Assembly (NCBI GenBank): GCA_033558025.1
Contig: JAUCEF010000003.1
Span: 1,700,001 to 1,764,000, forward strand
Source of the DNA: Phytophthora sp. 'mugwort'
Taxonomy: Eukaryota; Oomycota; Peronosporomycetes; Peronosporales; Peronosporaceae
Length of the DNA stretch: 64,000 nt
Direction of reading: 5' to 3'
Of the stretch, positions 21,861 through 32,160 are shown piece after piece (position 1 is the first letter of the stretch; the number at the start of each line of letters is the position of its first letter). The position numbers were made by a program, and so were the translations under genes. Below the pieces are notes generated by a model. It made no database searches and was not told where the DNA came from. It saw nothing but the letters and a program-made list of their open reading frames with translations.

Positions 21861-24239
21861 GCACAACAGCTAAGACCGTTAATACATGTTTGCATGTTTC
21901 ATCCATGTTTCAATTGGCCATCCAAGGTTCCTATGAATTAACCAAGTGGATACATTATATGTGATGGGTTCGAAGTATGCCAGATAAGAGAAAAATACCA
22001 ATCCGACAGCACTGCCACTCAAACAGTCTTCAATTTCATGTCATGGCGTCAATATGATTTGACTATGTTTCGACATAGCGCAAACATAGTAATAGCGCAA
22101 ACATAGTAATCATATATTACGTCTTTCGAAAGATATTGGTATTTTATTGTGTGAAACCATGGTGAAAGCATGGCTAACACGGACATTTCCCGTGATTTCC
22201 GTTACCTAACCCTTTTAGAAAGCATGGATCCCCGCAACCGCCTTTAATGAGGGGTGTCTACAAAAAGAATGTGTCTCCAGACAAGACATGATGTCTGTTC
22301 GTTGTGCGCAGTTAGAAGGCGCCGCTGAACACGACAAGTGAGAGCACGCTCATCGTACCGAGCACCAGTAACCGACCATGAAGCCGTCCGGCTTCGCCAG
22401 CAACACGACCCCGTACTCTCAGATCTTGAGAGCCCGCGTGAAGAAGACGCCGTCGAATTAGGTGTTGGCCATACCATTGCGCAGGCGAGCGGGTTGATGC
22501 CAGAGAGCATTTACGACAGGCAGGAGTATTTTGAGCCTCTTACCGATCGCTCCGCGGTCGAGGATTAGCGCGGAAGCGTTGATGAGGCGGTAAGCGCTAT
22601 TGACGTCGACTGGACAGCTCAACCACGATTTTGCCAGCAAACGGCCAAATCTGCGAGCGAATCTTGACACTCGCCGGCCGAAAAAATCTCGCCACAACGA
22701 AAACCTCGACAGAATACGCAGACTCGCCAGAAGAAACAGACTCGTCATCAGAACAGCAGCCCCAAGTCCGACAACGCTCATCGCCACGCCGACGTGTGCC
22801 AGTCCAGAATTTGCTGTCAGCGAAGAGAAGCCAACGACGATGATTCCGCGGCGATGGTGGCTCGGACGACGCATCCATTGGAGGACGAGCGAGAGTGAGC
22901 ATTTTCAGTGCGCCTAGTGGAATGCAATTGATCACGCCGTCTTCAGGTGAGGCCTCGAATGACGATAGGCTGCAGGTTACCTGTTCATAGGTAGCAACAG
23001 ATCCGATATTAGCAGACGAAAGTCGAATTTTGGCCCATACTTAATCATCGTGAACTGTGCGACAAAAAACGACGAAAAGTATGCAAGAGATGCCTTCGAA
23101 GGACCCATCTACGTCTCCTAGCACAACGTTCGGTCAAGAAATGAGAAGGAAGGAGGGAGCCCAAAGAAGAAAGCACGTTGTTTACGGTGATCGCGATGAG
23201 GAACAAGGCGGTGACCGAAGCGAACAATCCCTTCAAGTTCAATCCAGACGTGATGATCTTTAAGCGAATATCAAGTGGACGGAAGCCGTATACATCTGCA
23301 CGAGTCATATCGGTTGTGTCCACCTCATCAAGGTTACCAGGTACAAGACTTCCTCGCCAGTCTTCGAGGTACCGAGAAGCACAAACATTGCGGAATTGAT
23401 TCTGAGCGCAAGCGATTTGGCATCGCGGCTGAGTATCGGCAAAAATGAAAATCTGTTGCTCGAGAATTTGAAGCTCTTCGCGCTCTGGATTTAGTTGGTG
23501 GAGAATGCTCGGAAAATGGGCATCAAACTTTCGGGTCCAAACCAATATAACAACAAATCCAGAACTTCAAATCATACAAACAACAAACTTTAGAGTTCAC
23601 AATGAAGAATTTTGCGGATTATTTCGAGCGTGTGTATCTGGACCAACGCTGGTTCCGTTGTTTGTTTCATTGCCACAGCCGATACGGGTGGTGTTGTCCC
23701 TCAAGCTGCCAAGGCAGCCATACCATCAAAGGTCCGACCTTTCCGACCATTCCGGCAGGTATTAAAAAGAAGGCACGGTTGCCTCTATAAACACAGAGCT
23801 AATAAATTTAAAAGGAATGTATAGACATGACGCGGCTAGGGGAAAATGATGAGTGAAATCAACGACTCCTTGAACGAAGCCCGTCCCACAGGCATAAGGA
23901 GAAGGCTTGAAAGCGCCTGGGCCGAGAAAAGCGACAAAACAAAATCGAACCAAAAAGGGCGCTTGCGCCATGTGGGCCCGGCGAGGCAAATTGAATTGTG
24001 AGTGCGCCGATTTGAAATCGGGGCCCTCTATTAGGTGCCAAAACAACAGTGGTAGACAGATTAATATGTATTACACCTAAGGTTATTGATATAACGCAAT
24101 GTTTTTCTGCTTTATCGCCACATTTCATTCGCTCACTGTGCACGGCAGCTACCGACAGCAAGATTATTTGCTCACTCTTCATTTTCGCCGGCTAAGAGGC
24201 AAGTGCACCAGCGAGTACGCCAAACAGCACGACATAATT
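21861..24239. other. unassigned repeat-rich stretch
   Basis: Plus-strand frames at 22338-22568 (acidic, RAPVTDHEAVRLRQQHD) and 22631-22843 (Ser/Gln/Arg-rich), and a minus-strand frame at 23045-23545 with a hydrophobic part, are open for 200-500 bp. They show no domain I recognise and are broken at their ends. They may be relics of one low-complexity gene. Confidence 0.3.
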
Positions 24240-24363
24240 GTGCCCGGCACAGCCTCAGCCCCCACCCCAAGTCAAACCCAGCCCCCGCCCGCCACCCCAA
24301 GCTCAGCCTACCTCCCCCACCACCCCAAGCCTAGCCTACCTCCCCCGCCCCCCCCCCCCCCCC
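24240..24363. repeat. C-rich tandem repeat ending in a poly-C tract
   Basis: Repeating CACCCCAAG...CCTACCTCCCCC units run into a tract of about 14-16 cytosines near 24348-24363. Confidence 0.8.
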
Positions 24364-24371
24364 AACCCCAC

Positions 24372-24428
24372 GGAGCTCAGGCGAGCACCGGGCAGCAATG
24401 TCCGGAGGCGTGGGTTCGATCCCCGCCG
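24372..24428 (+). repeat. tRNA-derived SINE head
   Basis: The sequence has a D-arm-like GCTCAGGCGAGC, a paired anticodon-like arm (CCGG...CCGG), and a T-arm with the B-box GGTTCGATCCC. Its 3' part shares more than 18 bases with the tRNA-like gene at 28334. A GT-rich tail follows, typical of a tRNA-derived short interspersed element. Confidence 0.5.
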
Positions 24429-24899
24429 TGAAGATTACTTTTGTGTATGTTGTTTATGCATGTGAGCACATGATGTATGCTTGGCTAGTGTGTGTGTCGG
24501 TTCGTGTGTGCATGCGTATAATGTGCGTTGAGACTCATTTCTTCGAGAGTAAACTTGGTGTTCCTAGTGCCGAGGGTAATATTGCTGTTCCGCAAGGAGG
24601 TTAAACTTTGTGTTCGGCGTTGGAAGGGTAACCTTGTTGTTCGACGTAGCGAGTTCTTAATGCGAGTCATACATGTTTTGGGCTTTTCCTCTCTCGTTGT
24701 TGAATTAACCCTATGTGAGATTCAGGCTATCTTATTCTGCTTCATCTTCGATACAGGCGACGTGTGAGACTACGCCATCGCAAGGATATCATGCGTGTGT
24801 GATGGCGCTGGGTCTACGATAAATCCGGCGCCAATGAGCTGTTGGTAGCGGCGAATCTTGTCGTTGAGGTGTCCGGCTTTGTGCACGCAGATGCTTCAA

Positions 24900-26778
24900 C
24901 ACCACGTTAGATCCACGCGACGTGATTCCCCGCTCTCGAAGGAAGACGAAGAGTGCATCTTCTGCGACCGCACCAGCAGCCAGTACGTCGTCGCGATAGC
25001 GCTGCGATTTCTAGTCGAGGGTGAAACCGCTTCATGAACTTCACAAGAAGTTTGGCGTCGGACTTCTTCTTCTTCACCGCTCCGTCGAAGGAGCTCCACA
25101 TACGCGGCATCTGGGCGTACCACGCGAACCACGTATCATTAAGGTAAATCACCGTTGTTTGACGACATCGCTTTTTCTGGGGCTCTTGCATGGCTGCATC
25201 CTCACTGACTTGTCCAAAGTTCCTTTCGTTGGCCGGTGTGCTGCAGGCCTTGGACTCCAAATCCGCTAGACGAGCTCCGAGCTTTTGGTTCAGGCTGAGT
25301 AACTGCTTGATCAAGACAGTTTGTTCCTTCATCATGGTGTCATGTTTTTCTTCTCCATCCAGTTTGTCTCCGCTGTTGTTATTGTCCGGCTTGTCTTCGT
25401 CATTGCATCCATAGGTCAGGTGAGACGACCAGGCAAGAAGCTCAGCGATGGAGAGCCCACAGGCCACGACACACTTTTCCAAGCGCAGTACGACGGGGTC
25501 GTCGCCATTTAGCGCCTTCATTGAAGGGTAGTGGCGGATCAGGTACGTCGCCAATATTTCGCTCACCCTGGTGTTCACGTTGAATTGCGTCTTGTCCATC
25601 CCAGTGCATAACTCGAACAAGAGCGCAACCACAGCGCGGAGCTTGGTCTGGGTGTCTGCACCGAAGCCCCTGAACGATGCCAGCGGGACTTATGCGTTGG
25701 AAGCCTTGCTGCTGAGGACCTTGGCTACCTTGTGATACTCAGTCGGCGTGTTGAAGACGTATGCGAATGCCTTGTTTGTTGCTGTCATGTTCCAAGCGCC
25801 ACAGTCGAGATCCATTGCGGGCTGAGAGACGGCGTGCTGGGCACTACCTCGACGGAACGAATGGGATGTCAGCGCTTCGGTTACACCAGCCTTCTTTGCC
25901 ACGCGGCTGAGAACACGGTTAACGTAACAATGGATATCCGGTACGTTCTCCGTCTGCGATGCTTACGATGCTGTCCCATATGTCTGTTCCGCGTTGCTTG
26001 TTTCTTCTGGGTGGTCAAGCAGATCGAGCAGCGGTGTTGTCGCTGTCATCACTACCGGTGCGCACACAGATGTGTCTGGAAGCTGGCAAAAGAGCGCGAC
26101 GGTCGGGGAAGACTGCGTGAGGAGCGCAACGGCGATGGCGAAGAGAGGGCATGTGGTGAAATCATCGTTTGTAACGAGGGAAAGGCCCTGCTCTTCCGAC
26201 GTCTTCATCCGCATGAGGCGCACGAAGAAAGTATCGCCCGCGCTTATCGTCAGGTTGGCTTTGCGGAGGAGGGTCAAGTCCGACGCGCGGCCAAACAGGA
26301 ACCAGAGGAGGCACAGAAGCGCAGCGTCTTGGTAGTCGGCAGCTGTGGTAGCTGTAGAATACAAATACCATCATTTGCTTCAGATCCCTCTTTGTACACG
26401 CTGGCGCCTTGTTCGTGAAGCCCTCGTAAGGACGCGTCTTGCAGTAGCGTTCAAGCGTCTGGCCCATGAAAGAAGAAGCTTGTCGACAGATGAACGAAGC
26501 TAAGGGAACTGATCCAACAGCGAGTTCTTAGCCTGCCGATAGTACACATGACAGAGTGCCGCGACAGCGGGGCACCCTTCCTCCCCTCCTTGAAAGCTAA
26601 AATGCATACCAAACTTATTCATCACCGCCACCAGCGCATGTGGGGCGGTGTCGAGTAGCATGCAATCCTTCACATAGTCGAACAATACACATTTGTCACG
26701 CAGGATACCCATGAAACATCTTACCGCATCCTCCTTGGCCTTCCTCGTGTTGGAAGGAGCCAAGTCGTCGATGTTCAT
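24900..26778 (-). pseudogene. Crypton tyrosine recombinase, copy 1
   Basis: Reading from 26778 down: an N-terminal recombinase domain (LAPSNTRKAKEDAVRCF), then ERYCKTRPYEGFTNKAPACT, then a catalytic domain. The latter has the first Arg in FLFGRASDLTLL (near 26270), the H-x-x-R box in SHSFRRGSAQHAV (near 25860), and the nucleophile Tyr in NKAFAYVFNTP (near 25760). After it comes a C-terminal domain (25632-24907) with a coiled-coil part and a basic end. Two frameshifts (about 26500-26470 and 26370-26360) and two in-frame TAA codons (25963-25965 and 25690-25692) break it. All catalytic residues I can place are still present, so decay is recent. Cryptons are DNA transposons that move by tyrosine recombinase and are known in oomycetes. 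Confidence 0.75.
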
Positions 26779-26939
26779 CTTGGAGACAATTCAACGGTGT
26801 GCGGTCGGACGATTGCTGGGTATGAAGGCAATATGCTATTGACTGAGTGTTTGTATGTGCATATACTTTACTGGCCATCCACCTCCGACCGAATATGTCG
26901 GAGGCGGCTGAATACCGGACCGGCAAGTACATATATGCA

Positions 26940-28250
26940 TCGATTGGCTAAAATAATATCCTACGTGAGTTTGGATTGGTCATAACACGTTTCAGTCGCG
27001 ATGCGTACTTCATTGGACAAAATGCACAATACAATTTCGAAGTGTTGTCGGACCTTTGATCATATTCATCCATATCAGACATTCTCAGGTCCAATACGGC
27101 ACGTGTGTTGGACGAAGCTCTCCCACGGATTCTCATTGGTGGCGGAGTCAAGCATCGCGCATATGCGGCGCAATCGCGCGCTATTGTGGAAGCCCAATAC
27201 CCACCCCAATGGTTGGAAAGGTTCGCCACCTGAGTGCGATTTAAGACAACCACTTTATCAAGCATAAAGGCACCGGCCCGCGACGAAAAATCGTCTCGAT
27301 CTTTTTCAATATTAAAAAAACTATGGGTTTTCCTCCCGATGCAAATGCTGATCCGCTACCGCATTTCCAGTAACTGATGCAAGAGCGAAGATGTAGGTAT
27401 TCCCGCCCAACATGTACTGCACATACATTGCTTTGACTGGCGGGATGCTCTTAGTTTCTAGAATTTGTGCGTGGATGCGTCTCCGAGAGAATGGATGTGA
27501 ACGCGATGTACTCAGCTCTGGCTTTTCTTCATCGCGTGGAAATTCTCCATGACGATCCACTCGAAGAATTTCCAATTTCCACGCATTGGGAAATTACTCA
27601 TGTGAGACTGACCACGCTATTGAGCATGTGCATCCACTAACCATTACGCTTAGATTTAATCAGCGCGTGCGAAGCTCAAGTGCGACTGCCGTTCACACGC
27701 GCAAACGGGATGGCTGTGCGCGCACGTTCATGCAACACTCACGATACTAGGAGCAACCAATCTGGCAGACTGCGTGCAGCGTCTGCCGACTGAGCGTCCG
27801 CGAGGTCGGTCTCCAGCAATTTCCCGGGGCCTGACTCGGAACATGTATGGTGAGGCAGCGAGTAGTTAGATACATATATGCCCCAGGGACGAGGAACAAG
27901 CTTCTGAGCTACATATTTGCACAAATCCTACACATAAAGATTGAAAATGAGATTGTACTAGCCGCGTTGGAGTTACTTTCGTTTGTAGCCGACGTAGGCT
28001 AACGCTCACGACTGCAATAGAGAAGTGAATGCTGGATGTGGTTGCAGAGCACACACCAGAAGGACATATCCACCCCAAAATCTCCAGAGCAAGAGTACCT
28101 TCCACAAATCAGGCTCTTCGGTTGAAGCACTTTTGATCAATTAAATACGATATCTCCAAAACAGATGCCACCCTACACATGCTTTTCATAGTTGCCCCCA
28201 CGTGCACATAACGGAAATTCCCGAATAATACCCCGGGTACTATTTAATTG
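26940..28250. other. no gene recognised
   Basis: Minus-strand frames at 26948-27265 and 27321-27575 are open but carry no domain I recognise. No RNA gene or clear repeat seen. Confidence 0.4.
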
Positions 28251-28255
28251 TACCC

Positions 28256-28518
28256 CCACCTGCTCACAAAGGGTTACACGAATTAGCGCCTAAAATATAG
28301 TAATTAAAATTGTATTTAAAGAGTAAAAGATGTGGACACGGCGGGGATCGAACCCACGTCCATCTGCATAAAGCGCGGTGCTCTTACCATCTGAGCTACG
28401 TGTCCAAGCATATCTGGTTACCTTTACAATTGCATGAAAAGAAAAACATTTTTTGTTGTTACTCGTGAGCACAAGGGGTTGCACTGTATTACTTGTGACC
28501 ACAAAGGGTAACACAGCA
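28256..28518. repeat. three related 27-30-nt direct repeats flanking a tRNA-like gene
   Basis: Copies with the core CACAAAGGGTTACAC lie at about 28256-28284, 28459-28488 and 28489-28518; the last two are in tandem. They bracket the tRNA-like gene at 28334-28405. Confidence 0.55.
28334..28405 (-). tRNA. tRNA-like gene, possible UUA anticodon, or tRNA pseudogene
   Basis: 72 nt on the minus strand with a perfect 7-bp acceptor stem (GGACACG with CGTGTCC), TA at positions 8-9, a 4-bp D stem (GCTC/GAGC) and a T-arm GTGGG-TTCGATC-CCCGC with an intact B box. Counting standard positions, the anticodon loop is CTTTATG, so the anticodon is UUA, which would read UAA stop codons. However the anticodon stem (CCGCG against CAGAT) does not pair. 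It is therefore more likely a tRNA pseudogene or the head of a SINE than a working suppressor. It shares its T-arm and 3' acceptor bases with the SINE head at 24372. Confidence 0.5.
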
Positions 28519-29010
28519 TTACAGTCTACTTTTGCCGTGCTTACTCGTCAATCAGAGCAATGTCATCAAGGGCATCATGAAGCTCGTCGAGGTTAAAGAG
28601 TCAACCTCGTCTTGCTCGGCTTCCTTTGAGGCCTCCCACTTCTCACGAAACCGATGTCCGTACACATCGTGCCGCGCAACATGCCAGTCCATACAGTGGT
28701 CAGCAAAGCCTGCTGCAGCGACTGATTTGGCACCATTTCACAGTCAATGTCACGCCACGCCTTATTGACCCATCCACAGACAACTCCTACAGACGGCATG
28801 CGAGGGTTGCCGAACCGCGTGTACTCGACCTTATCGCTCTCCTTCCACGCATTGATCTCCATATACAGCAGGTCCTTGAACGTCTTGTAGATGCCGATGT
28901 CGCCTGCTTGCAGGTACGGCGTCAGACCCGAGGAGGGGGCGATTGCATCGGTTGGGCAATGAATGGTGGTCGTCTCGGTTAAATACCGGTACACAACTAG
29001 TTTAAACGAT
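28519..29010 (-). pseudogene. pogo-like DDE transposase, C-terminal fragment
   Basis: The minus strand reads LTPYLQAGDIGIYKTFKDLL, then INAWKESDKVEYTRFGNPRM and VCGWVNKAWRDID. After a frame change it ends in an acidic FNLDELHDALDDIALID before a TAA. The Y-L-Q-A-G-D-I-x-x-Y/F-K pattern after the third catalytic residue and the W-V-x-x-A-W motif match the end of oomycete pogo/DDE_1 transposases. No 5' part with the first Asp is present. The T-T-x-x-x-H-C-P stretch upstream is unclear. Confidence 0.55.
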
Positions 29011-29689
29011 GTGATATCTTTGCAACGTCGCTTGTATGTGGAACTAAGGAGTTTCCCAAAATACAGCAATATAATTGGTCGCTTTTATATGAGCTTGTCC
29101 ACTATAAGCGGAGGAAGTCGGTAACCGCTTTTTCATGTTGAAGTATTCCTGGGTATTTGACGGCCAATGACAGTGTTTGTAGTCTCTCGTGAAGAATGTG
29201 CGCTTAGTTGTGGTCTCTGGTGATAAATACCCCCCGGTGGGTTGTGGTGGCATAGATGCCGTTGTGGTGAACAGTGCTCGCAATTGGGTACCCGCATCGA
29301 ATATAGAAAATACCCGAATGAGGGATACCCGTTCTCGGTAAGGTATGGTGCAAAGTACCCAACCCAGCCAACGAGTACACGAACTTCAGTACGAAGTAAG
29401 TAGACATGTCTAAAAATCCAACCTTACGTTCTGATGCAGCTTCGTTGCGGGTTCTGCCACTCAATACTGCAAGCAGAATCATAATAGTGCAAGCAGAATT
29501 ATCGCAAAAACAGGCACCGGAATGCACTTCAGCCAACCAAGATTATATCACTAAACTTGCGAGCCATCGCTTGTCGCCGCTCGAAGAATTGAAACTAGAA
29601 GTATTCCGAATGCTGCAGCAAAACGCACAACTAGTGATCTAGCAACTTAAGAGATGACGCAACTGACAAGCAAAATGAGCCGAATTTCA
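29010..29689. other. no gene recognised
   Basis: Short open frames on both strands without domains. Confidence 0.4.
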
Positions 29690-30240
29690 TCACTTTTATG
29701 AAAAGAAGAAGAAAGTTTGTCGCGCACCTGAACGGATTCGTGCTTGCAACAAGTGCGCAAGTGTCTTCGTGTATTTGGTTTCAAATGGGACTAGAGCACT
29801 GAAGGGGTACATGAACAAGTGCCATATTGTTCCTGTACTCGCCGGTGGTTTCGAGCAATTCACGACCAAGCAAAATACGTCCACCGCAGATAGGAAAACG
29901 TCACTGTGCGGTGTGCTTGACCGACATGCGTCGTAAATGAGGAGAATTTTAAAGCGTAAATTGCAGTCACTTTTGGCATTAACCTGCGTTGAATGCGACC
30001 TTGTGATGTCAGCGACCTACTTCCCACACCCTATACAGTGCGAAACAATGTCATCGATTATGCAATTTTAATTCGCGAAAAGATGGCGGAGCAATGTCAG
30101 CGTCGCTTCGAAAATCGCTGCGGTGTTTGTTTCACATCTGATTTGTGGATTGATTCAGTTCGGATACGCCTGCGCGATGAACTCGCGTGTCGCAACAAAG
30201 AACTTCGTGATGTTCTCGTCAGGCTTATCGGTCAGCTTGA

Positions 30241-30297
30241 TGTTCAAGTACTTAGTAGTATATACTGACTCAGTATATACTACTAAGTTCTTGAACA
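30241..30297. repeat. 57-bp near-perfect palindrome
   Basis: Arms 30241-30268 and 30270-30297 are inverted copies of 28 nt with one mismatch and a single-base spacer. The centre is TATATACTGA C TCAGTATATA. Confidence 0.9.
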
Positions 30298-30320
30298 CCT
30301 ACAGCGTATCACATACTAAC

Positions 30321-30350
30321 CATGTCTGAGAGGATAAACTCTCAGACATG
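30321..30350. repeat. 30-bp perfect hairpin
   Basis: 12-nt arms CATGTCTGAGAG and CTCTCAGACATG around a 6-nt GATAAA loop. Confidence 0.9.
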
Positions 30351-30839
30351 CCGCTGACCCTCCACTACCTTACAGATGCATTTAACCTGCATGATCGAAC
30401 GCTACTGCTTAAAGGTGGCCAGGGTTTGTCTCACACAACGCAAAATTTCTTTTGCACGTCTTTTAATCAGGCTTTGTTATTCATGATACATCCCACTGCA
30501 TAGTCGTTACTGACTATGGCTCAAATATGTGCGATTCTGGGGAAATCCCGTCTATTGGATTTAATGTGCAGGGATATTTTTATCACCAGATCCCCTCAGA
30601 ATCGAGCAAATTTGCAGCAGTACCCTCAGGATTGTTTAATTGGATAAAAAGCTCAAGATTGGCAAGTAGTTTTTGAGCTTCAGGGTTTGTGCCCGCGATC
30701 TGAAAAAAAGTTACGTCTGCGAAATGTATTCCGGCAGCTATACAGTTCCCGTTAAACCAAGAAAAAAATCAATTTCGTTTCCTTGGGCACAAACCCAGCT
30801 GCGACCAATACGTTGCATTTATTACCGTTTCCAACGACC

Positions 30840-32160
30840 GTCTTCAGTTGGGAATGTCATCATATTGCCTTAACGGGGGTGGTGCGGCGGGTGATAGCTA
30901 TCCATTCAGAACGTCTTATCATTTTCCCACACTGTCCATCACGCTACTCTCTGTTTCCCAGTTGGTACACAGCGGCAACATCGTTCGCTTCGCCGAAAAC
31001 GAATGGAGTGTTTTGAGCAGAGGGAAACACACCGAGATTCTCCACACAAAAGAAGCTAGCGGGGTATACGAAGTTGACACACCGGACTCTGGTCAACCTC
31101 CAATTGAAACTGGTTCGGCCCTGTTGGCTGCGCTGCGTACCAATGTGTCAATCGCTACTTGGCACCGGCATCTTGGTCACCAGAACATAGCGGACTGCAG
31201 AAGCCTTGCGGCCACTGGTGCGGTACGGGGGTGTAGTGATTTCCCATGGCGCTGACCCTCCTGCATGTCGTTCGTGTCCGCTGGCAAAGATTTCCAAGGC
31301 TACCGCACCAACAGTGTGAAGTTCAAGTGAAACCATTGCTCGTGGTATATGCCACATCAATCTAAGTGGCCCGGTGAAACGATCATATCACAGAAGCGAG
31401 TTTTTCATGGTCCTGGTGTGGCGCGATTACATCCGTGTCTACGGGCTGCGCAGCAAGAATGAAGCAAGTGAAAAAACAGCAGCAGTTTTGAAGTTCCTCG
31501 AGAGACAAGCCGAAAACAAAATTTCGGCAGCGAGCATCAAGATTGTGCGCACAAATGGCGGGACGGAGTTCATGGGAGCTGATTTTCGCAAGTTGGTGAC
31601 AGAAGAAGGTCTTTATCACCAGCACACCACGCTTTATCGAAGCAGCCAGAATGGAGTTGCTGAAAGATCTTTCCGAACTGTGACTGAAATGACTGCAGCC
31701 ATGTTGACCGACAGCCATCTCCCGCATTATCTTGGGAAGACGCGCTCAGACATGCCGCTTACATCAGAAACCGGATTCCAAAGCGAGGTTCATCGGTCAC
31801 TCCACACGAGCGCTTATTCGGGACTAAGCCAGATGTTATCTGCCCTGCGTGCGTGCGGCTACGTATCACTAGTTCGTGGCGACGAAGAAGGCCAATAACC
31901 GCACCTGCGATACCTGGAAGCGTCCTGATGGAATGTCCGCGTGGAGTGAGCATTCCTTGGCGTTAATGCTCACCAAGTGTTCCGTTACAGGGACGCCTTC
32001 GTTATGCAGCGGATTGATCCAGCGCACAAAACTGCCCTTCGACCTCTTTGGGGGAGTCGCTCCTGCGCTGGTCTTACGTGCGTTGCAAAGCGCAGCAGCG
32101 CCTGTCGCGCACTTCCCGGCGATGAATTTTCGCTTCTTCAGCCAGGAGTAGACCTGGCGA
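30840..32160 (+). pseudogene. Ty1/Copia retrotransposon pol fragment (pre-integrase and integrase)
   Basis: The frame at 30848-31255 ends with a gag-pre-integrase block, VSIATWHRHLGHQNIADC. After a break, 31374-31740 encodes an integrase core with IKIVRTNGGTEFMGADF and [18 protein letters not shown]. In copia integrases the first of these usually reads R-x-D-G-G-x-E-F, so the catalytic Asp is Asn here. The following part continues in another frame as [19 protein letters not shown], then [12 protein letters not shown], the usual C-terminal integrase region. No reverse transcriptase, RNase H or LTRs are seen. It is a truncated, inactive copy. Confidence 0.75.

Larger units (their letters stand above)
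29690..30610 (+). pseudogene. hAT-like transposase relic, copy 1
   Basis: In plus frames: ACNKCAKVFVYLVSNGTRAL (29738-29797) and KGYMNKCHIVPV look like a BED-type zinc finger. NRCGVCFTSDLWIDS (30115-30160) matches the conserved block with the first catalytic Asp. After an interruption (30170-30350) come MPLTLHYLTDAFNLHDRTLL (30347-30406) and IVVTDYGSNMCDSGEIPSIG (30502-30561), the T-D-N-A-S-N-M-type block. Multiple stops and frame changes show long decay. The gap between the two blocks contains two hairpins described separately. Confidence 0.6.

Noticed and set aside
25690..25965. Codon reassignment of TAA to explain in-frame TAA codons in the Crypton
   Set aside because: Intact genes here, such as the channel and SEC3, end in TAA, and the Crypton also has frameshifts, so decay explains it.
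28290..28514. 74-residue open frame on the minus strand
   Set aside because: It runs over the tRNA-like gene; its peptide is a translation of tRNA arms.
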